Shown here in pieces: positions 4,903-12,375 of a stretch of 12,375 bases of DNA. The stretch is from an uncultured Collinsella sp. (lineage in GTDB: Bacteria > Actinomycetota > Coriobacteriia > Coriobacteriales > Coriobacteriaceae), in the NCBI GenBank assembly GCA_900555515.1, contig USLO01000037.1:1-12375 (forward strand), given 5' to 3'. Position numbers and translations under genes: made by a program. The notes under the pieces were generated by a model. That model saw only the letters and a program-made list of their open reading frames with translations. It made no database searches and had not been told where the DNA came from. Position 1 is the first letter of the stretch, and the number at the start of each line of letters is the position of its first letter.

Positions 4903-6540
4903 TTATTTTTCACGGTGACCTCCTCCCCACTTGATGACGAGCGCGACAACAATAGCCGCCACTCCGATGGCAGCCAAAACCGCCGCCAGCACCAACGTTC
5001 TATCTCCCGTCGAGGGCATAAAGCCTCGACTCGCTTCTTTTCTTGGGGTGTTGAGCACCGACAGCTCAATCGAACCCATCCCGGCATCGGCAGTATCAAC
5101 CCGCAGAGGGCTTTCAGCCGATACGGTCACCTTGGGCTTCGCGGCCGCCACCTGTTTAACGTCCAGGCCCTCGGCCGTAACCGTCACCGTACGTTTGCCT
5201 TCAAAGGCGGCGTATCCCTTGGGAGCCGCGACCTCTTCGACGGTGTAGACGCCCGCGTCCACACCGGTCAATTCCACGTGGCCGTCCGCGCCCGTGGTGA
5301 CGTGCGCGGCGGCATCCGTCGACCACGAGCCGTCAGTCGTTAGAATACGCCCGCGGTCATCGATGATGCGCAGCTTGGCGCCCGCGAGCGGTTTATCGTC
5401 CGAGCTTGAGCGCTTGATCAGACTGAGTCCCCAGGTGTAGGCCGTCGCATCGTCACTCGGCGTGCGGGTGAATCCGGCGTCGCAGGACTGGTCGGCGAGG
5501 GGAGAGCGCGGGTAACGAAGGTAGACCTCGTTGGGGTTGCCCTTGGTGGCACCTCGATTGCAGTTGGCCCCCAACGGCGCATTGTAGACAGCAACCACGC
5601 GGGCGCCCGCGGCGAAGGCGTCGGCCCCGCCGAGCGCGGCGATGAGGTCGCCAGTGCGCACGGTGAAGGCATTGCCCTCGACCGAGACCCTGCACTGTGA
5701 AGTTATGTCTGTCCACCCTTTAGCCGGCGTCGAGTTGGCGTCGCCGCCCTCACATGCGACGGCGTCAAAGCCGCCGTCCGCGCCCGCCGCCACGTACACG
5801 CGCATGCTCGCGGCCACCTTGGAGGGGTCGAGCCCCGCGCCCATGGTGTCGACGAACTGCACCGCATAGGTGTCGTAGGCGGTGAGCCCGGCCGGGGCCG
5901 TGGCAGAGAGGCGCCAGTACAGGTCGTCGGCGATGGTGGCGTCGGCGGCCTTCTGCCATGCGGCGGTGCTGTCCTCCAGCACGTGCTTGGCCACCTTGGG
6001 GGTCGCCGCCTTGGGCTTGACGGTGACGGCGCTGCCGCCCACCAGGACCATGATCGGCGCGGTGCCGGCCTCGCCCTGGGCGATGGCGTCGTCGTCGGCG
6101 ACGATGAACCAGTAGCCGCAGGGCAGCTCGGCCGCCGCGCCCGCGTTAAGGGCCACGGAAGGGACGCCGGATCTGCAAATTGCTCTGGCGAGTTTTGTCG
6201 CCAGCGCGGTCGTCATATGCCCGTCAGCATTCATCCATTCGGCAGCCGCTTGCGCCGTCGATGCCGAGCTATCAAGCCCTGCATCATGAAGCACGGGAAG
6301 GGCAGTTTGGCGAACCGTGTCATTCGCCCACGCTACATCAGTTGCGACCTTTTGGTCGGCATCGTCGACAACGGTCGCCGAAAAGAGCTGGTACGCGTCG
6401 TAACGTGTCGCGACTGTACCGTCCACCGTAATGGCTCCGGTGTCGGCAGCACGGGCCGTTCCAGGGGCGATCGCAAAAGCGAAGACGACAGCCATGGACA
6501 TCACCACGACGGCCAACATATGACGGAGCACTTTACTCAC
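4903..6540 (-). CDS. Sortase-anchored pilin with SpaA domain, MPSTG signal
   Basis: This 545-aa pilin is a paralogue of the LPLTG pilin. Both share an N-terminal domain with FSATV, a W-A-[SN]-[ND] motif, a GYW core and a PK...P.V.K segment. The signal peptide is residues 1-31 (cleavage near ARA). The D2-like middle covers about 180-360. A SpaA/CnaB domain at about 369-498 has K376 (SLIK), E436 in the E-box YTVEEVAAPKGY and N497 (SVLN), a complete Lys-Glu-Asn isopeptide triad. MPSTG (508-512), with Met replacing Leu, is followed by a long hydrophobic helix and basic tail. The frame is open to an ATG at 6615, but the GTG at 6540 is preferred: it gives a clean signal peptide, has GGAG 8 bases upstream, and overlaps the adhesin stop (GTGAGTAA), implying translational coupling. 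There are six cysteines outside the membrane helix. The middle of the gene is markedly GC-rich. Confidence 0.88.
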   Translation of the reverse strand: MSKVLRHMLAVVVMSMAVVFAFAIAPGTARAADTGAITVDGTVATRYDAYQLFSATVVDDADQKVATDVAWANDTVRQTALPVLHDAGLDSSASTAQAAAEWMNADGHMTTALATKLARAICRSGVPSVALNAGAAAELPCGYWFIVADDDAIAQGEAGTAPIMVLVGGSAVTVKPKAATPKVAKHVLEDSTAAWQKAADATIADDLYWRLSATAPAGLTAYDTYAVQFVDTMGAGLDPSKVAASMRVYVAAGADGGFDAVACEGGDANSTPAKGWTDITSQCRVSVEGNAFTVRTGDLIAALGGADAFAAGARVVAVYNAPLGANCNRGATKGNPNEVYLRYPRSPLADQSCDAGFTRTPSDDATAYTWGLSLIKRSSSDDKPLAGAKLRIIDDRGRILTTDGSWSTDAAAHVTTGADGHVELTGVDAGVYTVEEVAAPKGYAAFEGKRTVTVTAEGLDVKQVAAAKPKVTVSAESPLRVDTADAGMGSIELSVLNTPRKEASRGFMPSTGDRTLVLAAVLAAIGVAAIVVALVIKWGGGHREK

Positions 6541-6548
6541 GACGACCA

Positions 6549-6552
6549 CTCC
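6549..6552 (-). promoter_or_regulatory. Shine-Dalgarno GGAG that supports the GTG start at 6540
   Basis: GGAG on the minus strand lies 8 bases before the GTG at 6540, inside the final codons of the adhesin gene. With the 8-base GTGAGTAA overlap of start and stop, it indicates that ribosomes finishing the adhesin can restart on the MPSTG pilin. Confidence 0.55.
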
Positions 6553-9500
6553 GATCAAGATCACGATGGCGGCGAGTATGCATCCACGTCGCGGCAAAAC
6601 ACAGCATCGAAGCACCAGCTAAATACGTCATAGTCAAACCAGCCCCGCCCGCCTCAGGTAGCGTAGTCGAATACTTGTTGGTAAAGGTCGGCGGATCCTG
6701 AGAGCCATCGCCATAGGTAACTACGGCGTTGAGTTGGTCCGTGCCATTAGTTACCTCAACCGTGACTTTGCGCGGGGTCGTGTCATAGGTGATGTGATCT
6801 TTAACATGGTCGACGGCACCCTCGGGCTCGACCTCGGAGATGATGTAGCGGTACTCGCCGGCCTTGTTATACTCGACGTTGAAGGATACGCTGCCATCAG
6901 CGTCGTTCGTCACCGTTTGGAGTACCCTGCCTTCGCCATCCTTGAGCTCAAACGAGAACTGCCCTTTCTTGAATGTCCCGCCTTTGAGCACCTTCTGTGC
7001 CTTGATAACCGCGGTTCCCGTTAGACGATTGTCATAGACGCAAATCTCGTCCTTTTTGTCATCGCCGATGATCTCCGCGCCGCCGACGATGGTCTTCGCC
7101 TTAGCTAGCGCAGCTTGATACTCCCCGTCGTTCGCTTTGCCCTTGAGCATGATCCACTTAGGCTCTGCTGCGACGTAGCCATCGGGCGCCTTCGATTCCA
7201 CGAGCTGGTAGAGCACACAATTACTCATTGCGTGGCCTTCCGAGCCAAACGAGATTTTGCCATCGTCGTCGGTCGCGACGTCTCTCGCGGCGTCGTCAAA
7301 CAGCGTTCTGGCGTTCTCCATGCCCACCGTCTCAGCCCGGTTCATGTTCACGCTATAAAGGGTGAACTTCGCGCCCCCAAGCGTTGCGCCAACCTGCCCT
7401 GCGTCGTACTTGGTCATCGTGATGCCGTAACCATTGCCACCCGCACTGGCGGAAGCGTTCTGGATGGTCCATATTTGCTCGTCAATCGCCGTGCCTTCCG
7501 TCACACCCGTAAGTTTTGCGGTATTGGAAAGAGGCACCTTATCATTTGGGTTTCCGGTCGGGATAACCTCGTACTCGACCTTGAGGTATTTCTCATCGGG
7601 CACGTTAAGTGTCAATCTCGTACATGAGCCAGATTCGTTGTTGACCTGCTCCATCTTTGACGAATAATCCTTATCGGCCAGCTCAGACCAATCGTTGTTC
7701 ACGCGCTCGTAGACCTTAAGCGTCGACGGCACCAACGTGCACTTGGTATCCATGGTATCGACCAGCTCGAGGACACCAGTGCCACTCTTAAGATCGACAG
7801 CTGACTCGTTAACGAAAATGGTGTACTTGATGCGATTGCTATTGTCGACCTGTTCGCCGGTCTTCTTGATAACGTTGTTCTTAATGGTGACAACACCACT
7901 GCCAGAGTCGAATTTCTTGCTTCCCGACTCGGCGCGCGCAGAATTGGTGAACTTCACCTCGTTCGTGGAGGTATCAAGCTCACCGCGCTTGACCGCTGTC
8001 TGATACGTAAGCTTGACATAACCGGCATAGCTTTCAAGCTTAGTCGTAGGAATAGAAAAAGTGACAGTGTTGCCATCACTCTTGACACTATCGGTGACAA
8101 GCGGTTGGCTATCAACGACCGTCTCGGCCTCGCTTCCGCGATGAAGCCCCGTATGTTTATCATAGGGGTTCTGCACGAGCGTATACTTTGCGGAATTCGC
8201 AACATAGCTCATACCATCCGGAAGGCTATCAACGATATTCAGCGGCTTCCCGCCCAGCTTTCCAGCTCCATAGTATTCGAACTCGCCGTTTGCGCCCCTG
8301 TTACCCTTTTGGCGGTTTGCATACACCGTCCAGGCGACGATCCAGGCGCCCTTCTCATCCGAGCCGTCAACGGCATGCCAATCGAAATTCTCAACCCAAG
8401 ACACCTTCGACTCCGCTTCCGGCTTCTCGACCGCAGGCTTCGTTTCTTGGTTTACAACGTACTTGACGGGTTCGGTGAACGGCCACTTTATTTGCAGGCC
8501 CGGCGCGCTAACCGACGCAAAGTTTGAGTACCAGCCCGACAGCGCTTCTGATGTGGTGTCGTAGGTGATAACGGCGTAGTCCTCGTTCTCTAGAGCGGCT
8601 TTCACGTTGTCGGTAACGATGATTTTGAGGTCGTAGTTTTCCTTTGTTTCATTACCCGGAAAGCTAGCCGTTGGATTCCAGTCGGCGCCCCGTTTCAGCA
8701 CGGTATCGCCGATTTTAATGGTAATGGAACTTTCGTCGACACCAAGTTTCTGCGACCATGCCGACTGAAACGTGTCCTTCACCGTCACCTCGCCTGGATG
8801 GACCGCATTGACGATCGCCTTCAGCGCGACCTTCGTCTCCCATGTCGCCCTGCCCGTCGCCGCCGCCTCATCGGCTCTCACGAGCCTCTTGGTGATCGGC
8901 ACAACACCCGTCAGCTGCGGCGTGAAACTGCCATCATCGGTACCGGAAACGGAACCTTTGCGCTCGATGGTCGCGCTGTTGCGCACGGTGTCGTACGAGC
9001 TCATGTCGTTCATCTTTGTGTGATAAACGATGCAGTAGGTGGCGTACTTATCCTCAAGGTTATCCCGGAACTTATAGGAAAAGGAATTTTTCTCTGGGTC
9101 AAGGTCGCCTTTCCCAATCTCAACTCCGCTCGCCTCCGAGTCGCCTTTGTAAACCGAAAAGTAGTTGCCCGTATACGTCTGTTTTCCGTCCAGATAATCG
9201 GTGAACACGTAGCCGCTCATGTCGGCTTTGAGCTTCCCTTGATTGAGTGTGACCGTCCACTTGATATCCGACGGCGTGCCTGAGCCATTGGACTTGTTGA
9301 TCATGTCGTAGCCGAATGTAACAGGCTCAGCCGTAGCTGTTTTGTTGTCGCCGTCGTTTGAACCAGCCCAATCCCACGTTGCCGTATTGTCAGCTTTGAT
9401 CAAATCGCGGTTGTTTGCCGAAACGCCGCTCTTCAGCACCGTTTCGTACGTAATCGTGTGATCGCCCCGGGAAAGATTGCCCAGGCTGTTGAGGGTCGCG

Positions 9501-9794
9501 ACCTGGCCGTCGATCGTCGGTTGCGGATTAAGCGTCCTACCGTCGAGTACGAAGCTACCTTCCACAAAGTTGAAGTTGTCGCCCAGCATATCGGTGAACT
9601 TGACGTTCGTGGCATACGACTCGACGGTGAGTTTAACGGTCCAGGTCACCTTGGCCACGCCGCCGGCGGCCTGGGAGAAGGCTCCTGATTTCTCCCCTTT
9701 GACGGCGCCATCCGTAGTTGGAATATTGATTGATCCCGCACCGGGGAACTTGATAGGTGTACTGCTGTCCGAGCCGGCGTTCTTATTTGCTAAC

Positions 9795-10280
9795 TCAAAT
9801 GAAAAATTGGCTCCGACAAAAATTTCCGCAGGGTTTTTTGTCGAGCCAGCTCTTATCAAACGTAAAGATGACCTTATTGTCCTTGATCTTCCACGTACCA
9901 GCCTTTTCGGCCGTAGCCTCCGGACCTTCCATGAGGTCGCCACCGGCGTTTTTGTCAACGACTATGGTATCGGGGAGCTCGTAGACAGCGATGTAGTTCT
10001 GAGGCGTAGGCGCCTTACCACTTATGAACCGTGCCGAGAAAGCTCCGTAGAGCTTCGAAGTAGACGTTACGGCAGTATCACCCAAAGGCTTATTATGGTT
10101 CTCATCGGTATACAGCTTGACCTCAACCGTTGCCGTATCGCCGTTGATCTCAATCGGCGTTGGCATGGCTGCATCCTCGGCGCGCACGGGGGCTGCGCCG
10201 TGAAAAACTGCAGCGGTAAGGCTAATCAAAGTGAAGATCAGGGCCGCCATACCCAGCGACCGTGAGCGGTGTGCGTCCAT
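9795..10280 (-). CDS. Truncated adhesin product made if the frameshift is real
   Basis: Reading straight from the ATG at 10280, translation leaves the adhesin frame after Lys148 and stops at 9795 after 161 residues (tail KPCGNFCRSQFFI). The result is a secreted N-terminal domain with a signal peptide but no sorting signal, so it could not be anchored to the wall. It is listed because it is what the sequence as given would encode. The biological unit is the full 1,248-aa adhesin. Confidence 0.6.
   Translation of the reverse strand: MDAHRSRSLGMAALIFTLISLTAAVFHGAAPVRAEDAAMPTPIEINGDTATVEVKLYTDENHNKPLGDTAVTSTSKLYGAFSARFISGKAPTPQNYIAVYELPDTIVVDKNAGGDLMEGPEATAEKAGTWKIKDNKVIFTFDKSWLDKKPCGNFCRSQFFI
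9834..9839 (-). other. A6 slip site at the frameshift
   Basis: On the coding strand the sequence is GAC AAA AAA CCC TGC. With five A's it would read GAC AAA AAC CCT GCG (Asp-Lys-Asn-Pro-Ala) and open straight into the 1,100-codon remainder. The change needed is +1 (skip one base). The site is not an X-XXY-YYZ heptamer in the upstream frame, so classical -1 programmed frameshifting does not apply. Confidence 0.8.
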
Positions 10281-10430
10281 AGTTGTCCCCTAATTCCTAC
10301 AACACGTTGTGGAATACGGCGAATCGTCGGATCGAACACAAGCCCCAACATCAACGAGAACCTACCTAGCGCATTGCAAGAACCCACTGGGGAGCAACTT
10401 CTAAGACGGTTCGTCTATGCCACAATGGAT

Positions 10431-10460
10431 AAAATACAATATAGATACCAGTCATGTAAA
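10431..10460 (-). promoter_or_regulatory. Candidate pilus operon promoter
   Basis: On the minus strand TTTACA (10460-10455) and TATTTT (10436-10431) are 18 bases apart, in the AT-rich part of the 424-base gene-free stretch. Transcription would start near 10424, giving a leader of about 145 bases before the adhesin ATG. The matches are fair, not perfect, and other AT-rich hexamers nearby could serve. Confidence 0.4.
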
Positions 10461-10508
10461 CCGCAGGTAAAGAGGTCTTTTAATTTAATACCAGTTGATA
10501 TTTACCTG
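10445..10508. promoter_or_regulatory. Repeat cluster around the candidate pilus promoter
   Basis: An 8-bp perfect inverted repeat, CAGGTAAA (10464-10471) and TTTACCTG (10501-10508), lies just upstream of the candidate -35. ATACCAGT is repeated directly at 10445-10452 and 10488-10495, 43 bases apart (about four helical turns). This arrangement is typical of paired binding sites for a transcription factor. The factor is unknown. The rest of 10281-10704 shows no gene. Confidence 0.4.
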
Positions 10509-10590
10509 TGACAGTTTTGTATCAAAGCGGTTGTATTTCAATGATTCGTGTATATGTTTAAACAACTTAACTTTGCCTGAAAAGTCGCTC

Positions 10591-10598
10591 GGGGGGGG
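10591..10598. repeat. G8 homopolymer upstream of the pilus promoter region
   Basis: Eight consecutive G's (C8 on the pilus strand) lie about 310 bases before the adhesin ATG and about 130 bases upstream of the candidate -35. The run is non-coding and potentially slippage-prone. It is the second long G run in the window; the other (G9) precedes the last pilin gene. Confidence 0.8.
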
Positions 10599-10614
10599 AT
10601 AGCCTCCTCCACCG

Positions 10615-10642
10615 TGGCGCAAACGAGCCTGTCCCCCTTGCA
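10615..10642 (-). repeat. Dispersed 28-bp repeat, copy C (inverted)
   Basis: Read on the minus strand this begins TGCAAGGGGGACAGG and ends TTTGCGCCA. It matches copy B (2908-2935) at 22 of 28 positions. It begins directly after the typA terminator, so copies lie outside both ends of the pilin cluster. Confidence 0.65.
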
Positions 10643-10643
10643 C

Positions 10644-10678
10644 AAAAAGGGCGCCGACCGCGATGGTCGACGCCCTTT
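10644..10678 (-). terminator. Rho-independent terminator of typA
   Basis: The 14-base arms 10646-10659 and 10665-10678 pair with a single mismatch or wobble around GGGCG.CGACC, with a 5-base loop. On the minus strand the stem runs into TTTTT (10648-10644). The stem starts 27 bases after the typA stop and separates typA from the pilin operon on the same strand. Confidence 0.88.
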
Positions 10679-10704
10679 CTCGTAAAAGCTATAAAGCCCA
10701 GCGC

Positions 10705-12375
10705 TTACTTGTTGACCTGGCCGGCGCGGACGGCGGCCTTCTTGCGGTCGGTGGCGTTGAGCAGACGCTTGCGCAGGCGAATGTTCTTGGGGGTGATCTC
10801 CACCAGCTCGTCATCGGCGATGTACTCCAGCGCCTCTTCCAGAGAGAAGGTGCGGGGCGGCACAAGCTGGACGGAGATATCGGAGGTCGAGGAACGCTGG
10901 TTGCCCAGGTTCTTGGTACGGGCGATGTTGACGACCATGTCGCCAGCCTTGCTGCGCTCGCCCACGATCATACCCTCGTAGCACTCGGTGCCCGGCTCAA
11001 CAAACAGCTGGCCGCGCTCCTGCAGCGTACCCAGAGCGTAAGCAACGGCCTTCTCGGTGGTCATGGAGATCATGGCGCCGTTCTGACGGTTGCCGATCTC
11101 GCCGGCGTAGGGGCCGTACTCCAGGAAGGTGTGGTAGAACACGCCCTCGCCGTGAGTGACGTTCATGATGCGGTTCTTAAGACCCATGATGCCGCGCGTC
11201 GGGATCTTGAACTCAAGGTGCGTCACGATGCCCGAGGTATCCATGCTCGTCATGATGCCGCCGGAGGTACCGAAGACCTCAACGACCTTGCCCGAATATT
11301 CGTCCGGGCACTCGACGACGGCCTGCTCGACGGGCTCCATCTTGTTACCGTTCTCGTCCTTCTTAAACAGAACGCGGGGACGGCCGACCTGGAACTCAAA
11401 GCCCTCGCGGCGCATGGACTCCATCAGGACGGACAGGTGCAGAATGCCACGGCCTGAGACCTCGACGCCGCTCTTGTCCTCGAGCTCCTCGATCTTCATG
11501 GTCACGTTGTTCTCGGCCTCGTTGAACAGGCGCTCCTTGAGCTGACGGGCGCCCACGATGTCGCCATCGCGGCCGACGAGCGGGGAGGTCGAAGCCTCAA
11601 AGACGATGGACAGGGTCGGCGGGTCGATCTCGATGGGCTCGAGCTCGACAGGGTTCTCGGGATCGGTGTAGACATCGCCGATATCGGTGCGGTCGATGCC
11701 CACGACGGCAGCGATGTCGCCGGCGCCGACTTCCTGGCACTCGGTACGGCCCAGGTAGTCGAAGGTAAAGAGCTGCTTGACGGTAGCGGTGGCACTGGAG
11801 CCGTCGTTCTTGACAACCAAGATCTGGTCGCCCTGGTGAATGGTGCCGGAGTACACGCGGCCGATGCCGATACGGCCAACGAAGTTGGAGTGGTCGATGG
11901 TCACGCACTGCATGGCCAAAGGCGCGGTCTCGTCAACCTCGGGGGCGGGCATGTCGTCGATGATCATATCGAGCAGCGGGTACATGTCCATGTTGCCGTC
12001 GTTGGGGTCAAGGCGGGCAAAGCCGTTGACGCCGCTGGCGTAGATGACATGCTCCATGGCAAACTCGAGCTGGTCGTCGGTAGCGCCCAGGTCGGCCATA
12101 AGGTCGAGGCAGTCGTTGTAGGCCTTCTCGGGGTTAGCACCCGGACGGTCGATCTTGTTGATGACGATCATGATCTTAAGACCGGTGTCGATAGCGTGAC
12201 GCAGCACGAAGCGGGTCTGGGGCATGGGGCCCTCAAAAGCGTCGACCAGCAGCAGGGCGCCGTCGGCCATACGCAGCACGCGCTCGACCTCGCCACCGAA
12301 GTCGGCGTGGCCCGGGGTGTCGATGACGTTGATCTTGACGTCCTTGTACTCGATAGAGATGTTCTTGGCGAGAAT
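10705..12375 (-). CDS. typA: Ribosome-associated GTPase TypA/BipA, N-terminus cut by right edge
   Basis: The frame is open from the right edge to a TAA at 10705, showing 556 residues. By comparison with E. coli BipA (about 607 aa) roughly 55 N-terminal residues, with the P-loop, are missing. The visible part starts ILAKN, just after switch I, then shows the G3 motif DTPGH (19-23), FGGEVERVL, EGPMPQTRFVL and the G4 motif NKID (73-76). EF-Tu-like domain II follows, then EF-G-like domains III and V (VSGRGILHLSVLMESMRREG and the IPTRGIMGLKNR loop). The BipA-specific C-terminal domain ends with LVPPRTFSLEEALEYI, DDELVEITP and IRLRKRLL. BipA binds the 70S ribosome near the EF-G site and acts in ribosome assembly and stress or cold growth. 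The stem of a strong terminator begins 27 bases after the stop, so the downstream pilin operon is transcribed separately. Confidence 0.97.
   Translation of the reverse strand: MLAKNISIEYKDVKINVIDTPGHADFGGEVERVLRMADGALLLVDAFEGPMPQTRFVLRHAIDTGLKIMIVINKIDRPGANPEKAYNDCLDLMADLGATDDQLEFAMEHVIYASGVNGFARLDPNDGNMDMYPLLDMIIDDMPAPEVDETAPLAMQCVTIDHSNFVGRIGIGRVYSGTIHQGDQILVVKNDGSSATATVKQLFTFDYLGRTECQEVGAGDIAAVVGIDRTDIGDVYTDPENPVELEPIEIDPPTLSIVFEASTSPLVGRDGDIVGARQLKERLFNEAENNVTMKIEELEDKSGVEVSGRGILHLSVLMESMRREGFEFQVGRPRVLFKKDENGNKMEPVEQAVVECPDEYSGKVVEVFGTSGGIMTSMDTSGIVTHLEFKIPTRGIMGLKNRIMNVTHGEGVFYHTFLEYGPYAGEIGNRQNGAMISMTTEKAVAYALGTLQERGQLFVEPGTECYEGMIVGERSKAGDMVVNIARTKNLGNQRSSTSDISVQLVPPRTFSLEEALEYIADDELVEITPKNIRLRKRLLNATDRKKAAVRAGQVNK

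Larger units (their letters stand above)
6533..10280 (-). pseudogene. Giant sortase-anchored pilus adhesin, broken by a +1 frameshift
   Basis: Two overlapping frames join into one 1,248-aa protein if one A is removed from the A6 run at 9839-9834: residues 1-148 end in FDKSWLDK and continue NPAEIFVGANFSFELANK. The signal peptide is 1-34 (cleavage near VRA-ED). Residues about 150-940 are a chain of beta-rich, Asn/Thr-rich domains of the isopeptide/adhesin type (for example VTWTVKLTVESYATNVKFTD). A SpaA/CnaB domain at about 950-1087 has E-box YQLVESKAPDGY. A Spy0128/FctA-like pilin domain at about 1088-1204 ends in FTNKY. LPEAG (1207-1211) is followed by a hydrophobic helix and basic tail. Size, first position and single copy fit the tip or adhesive subunit of the pilus. 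AGGGGA lies 5 bases before the ATG. The long downstream frame's own first 41 codons are out-of-frame noise. Apart from the one base the gene looks intact, so recent mutation, phase variation or a sequencing error are all possible. Confidence 0.83.

Noticed and set aside
6541..6615. Longer start of the MPSTG pilin at ATG 6615
   Set aside because: The extra 25 residues overlap the membrane anchor codons of the adhesin and spoil the signal peptide; GTG 6540 has GGAG and the stop overlap.
9834..9839. Programmed -1 ribosomal frameshifting at the A6 run
   Set aside because: The required shift is +1 and the upstream frame reads AAA AAA preceded by C, not a slippery heptamer.
9843..9958. First codons of the long adhesin frame (MTKTPVATSWKVRR...) as a real N-terminus
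   Set aside because: This stretch is the shifted reading of the 5' adhesin frame, lacks a signal peptide, and is Arg/Ser-rich noise.
10663..11457. 264-aa plus-strand frame opposite typA
   Set aside because: It is the antisense shadow of the highly conserved typA and begins inside the typA terminator stem.

Overview
The window looks like chromosome of a gut Coriobacteriia member, most likely Collinsella or a close relative. That assignment is an inference from protein style: a BipA with actinobacterial character, isopeptide-type pilins, a membrane-anchored bactofilin-like protein and moderately high GC. No marker gene settles the species.

Layout. (1) From the left edge to 619, on the minus strand, lies the 5' two-thirds or so of an unnamed protein of the AbiEi/DUF559-like 'endonuclease-type' group. 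(2) A 305-base divergent intergenic region (620-924) holds a small dyad by a candidate -10 and a striking 23-bp inverted repeat. (3) Two plus-strand genes follow: a TRIC/UPF0126-type channel protein (925-1614, TTG start) and a secreted or membrane-anchored bactofilin-like protein (1722-2867). The second has an 8-bp perfect dyad in its leader and a strong terminator after it. (4) A minus-strand, three-gene cluster of sortase-anchored pilin or adhesin proteins fills 3016-10280. In transcription order these are a giant multi-domain adhesin (10280 to 6533, broken by a single-base frameshift in a run of six A's), a 545-aa pilin (6540 to 4903, GTG start overlapping the adhesin stop) and a 587-aa pilin (4779 to 3016). 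(5) A 424-base AT-rich region (10281-10704) holds the probable pilus promoter, an 8-base G run, a dispersed repeat and the typA terminator. (6) typA/bipA, on the minus strand, runs off the right edge.

How the genes fit together. The three minus-strand surface proteins each have a signal peptide, isopeptide-forming domains and a C-terminal sorting signal (LPEAG, MPSTG, LPLTG). This is the pattern of a tip adhesin plus two shaft or minor pilins of a sortase-built pilus. No sortase gene is present in the window, so the enzyme must be encoded elsewhere. The two smaller pilins are paralogues, but the middle of one is far more GC-rich than the other, which suggests mosaic ancestry.

The most interesting signals are possible on/off control of this pilus (an A6 frameshift in the adhesin, and G8/G9 runs upstream of two of the pilin genes), short dispersed repeats bracketing the cluster, and the long inverted repeat at 725-789. 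No rRNA, tRNA, CRISPR array or transposase was seen.
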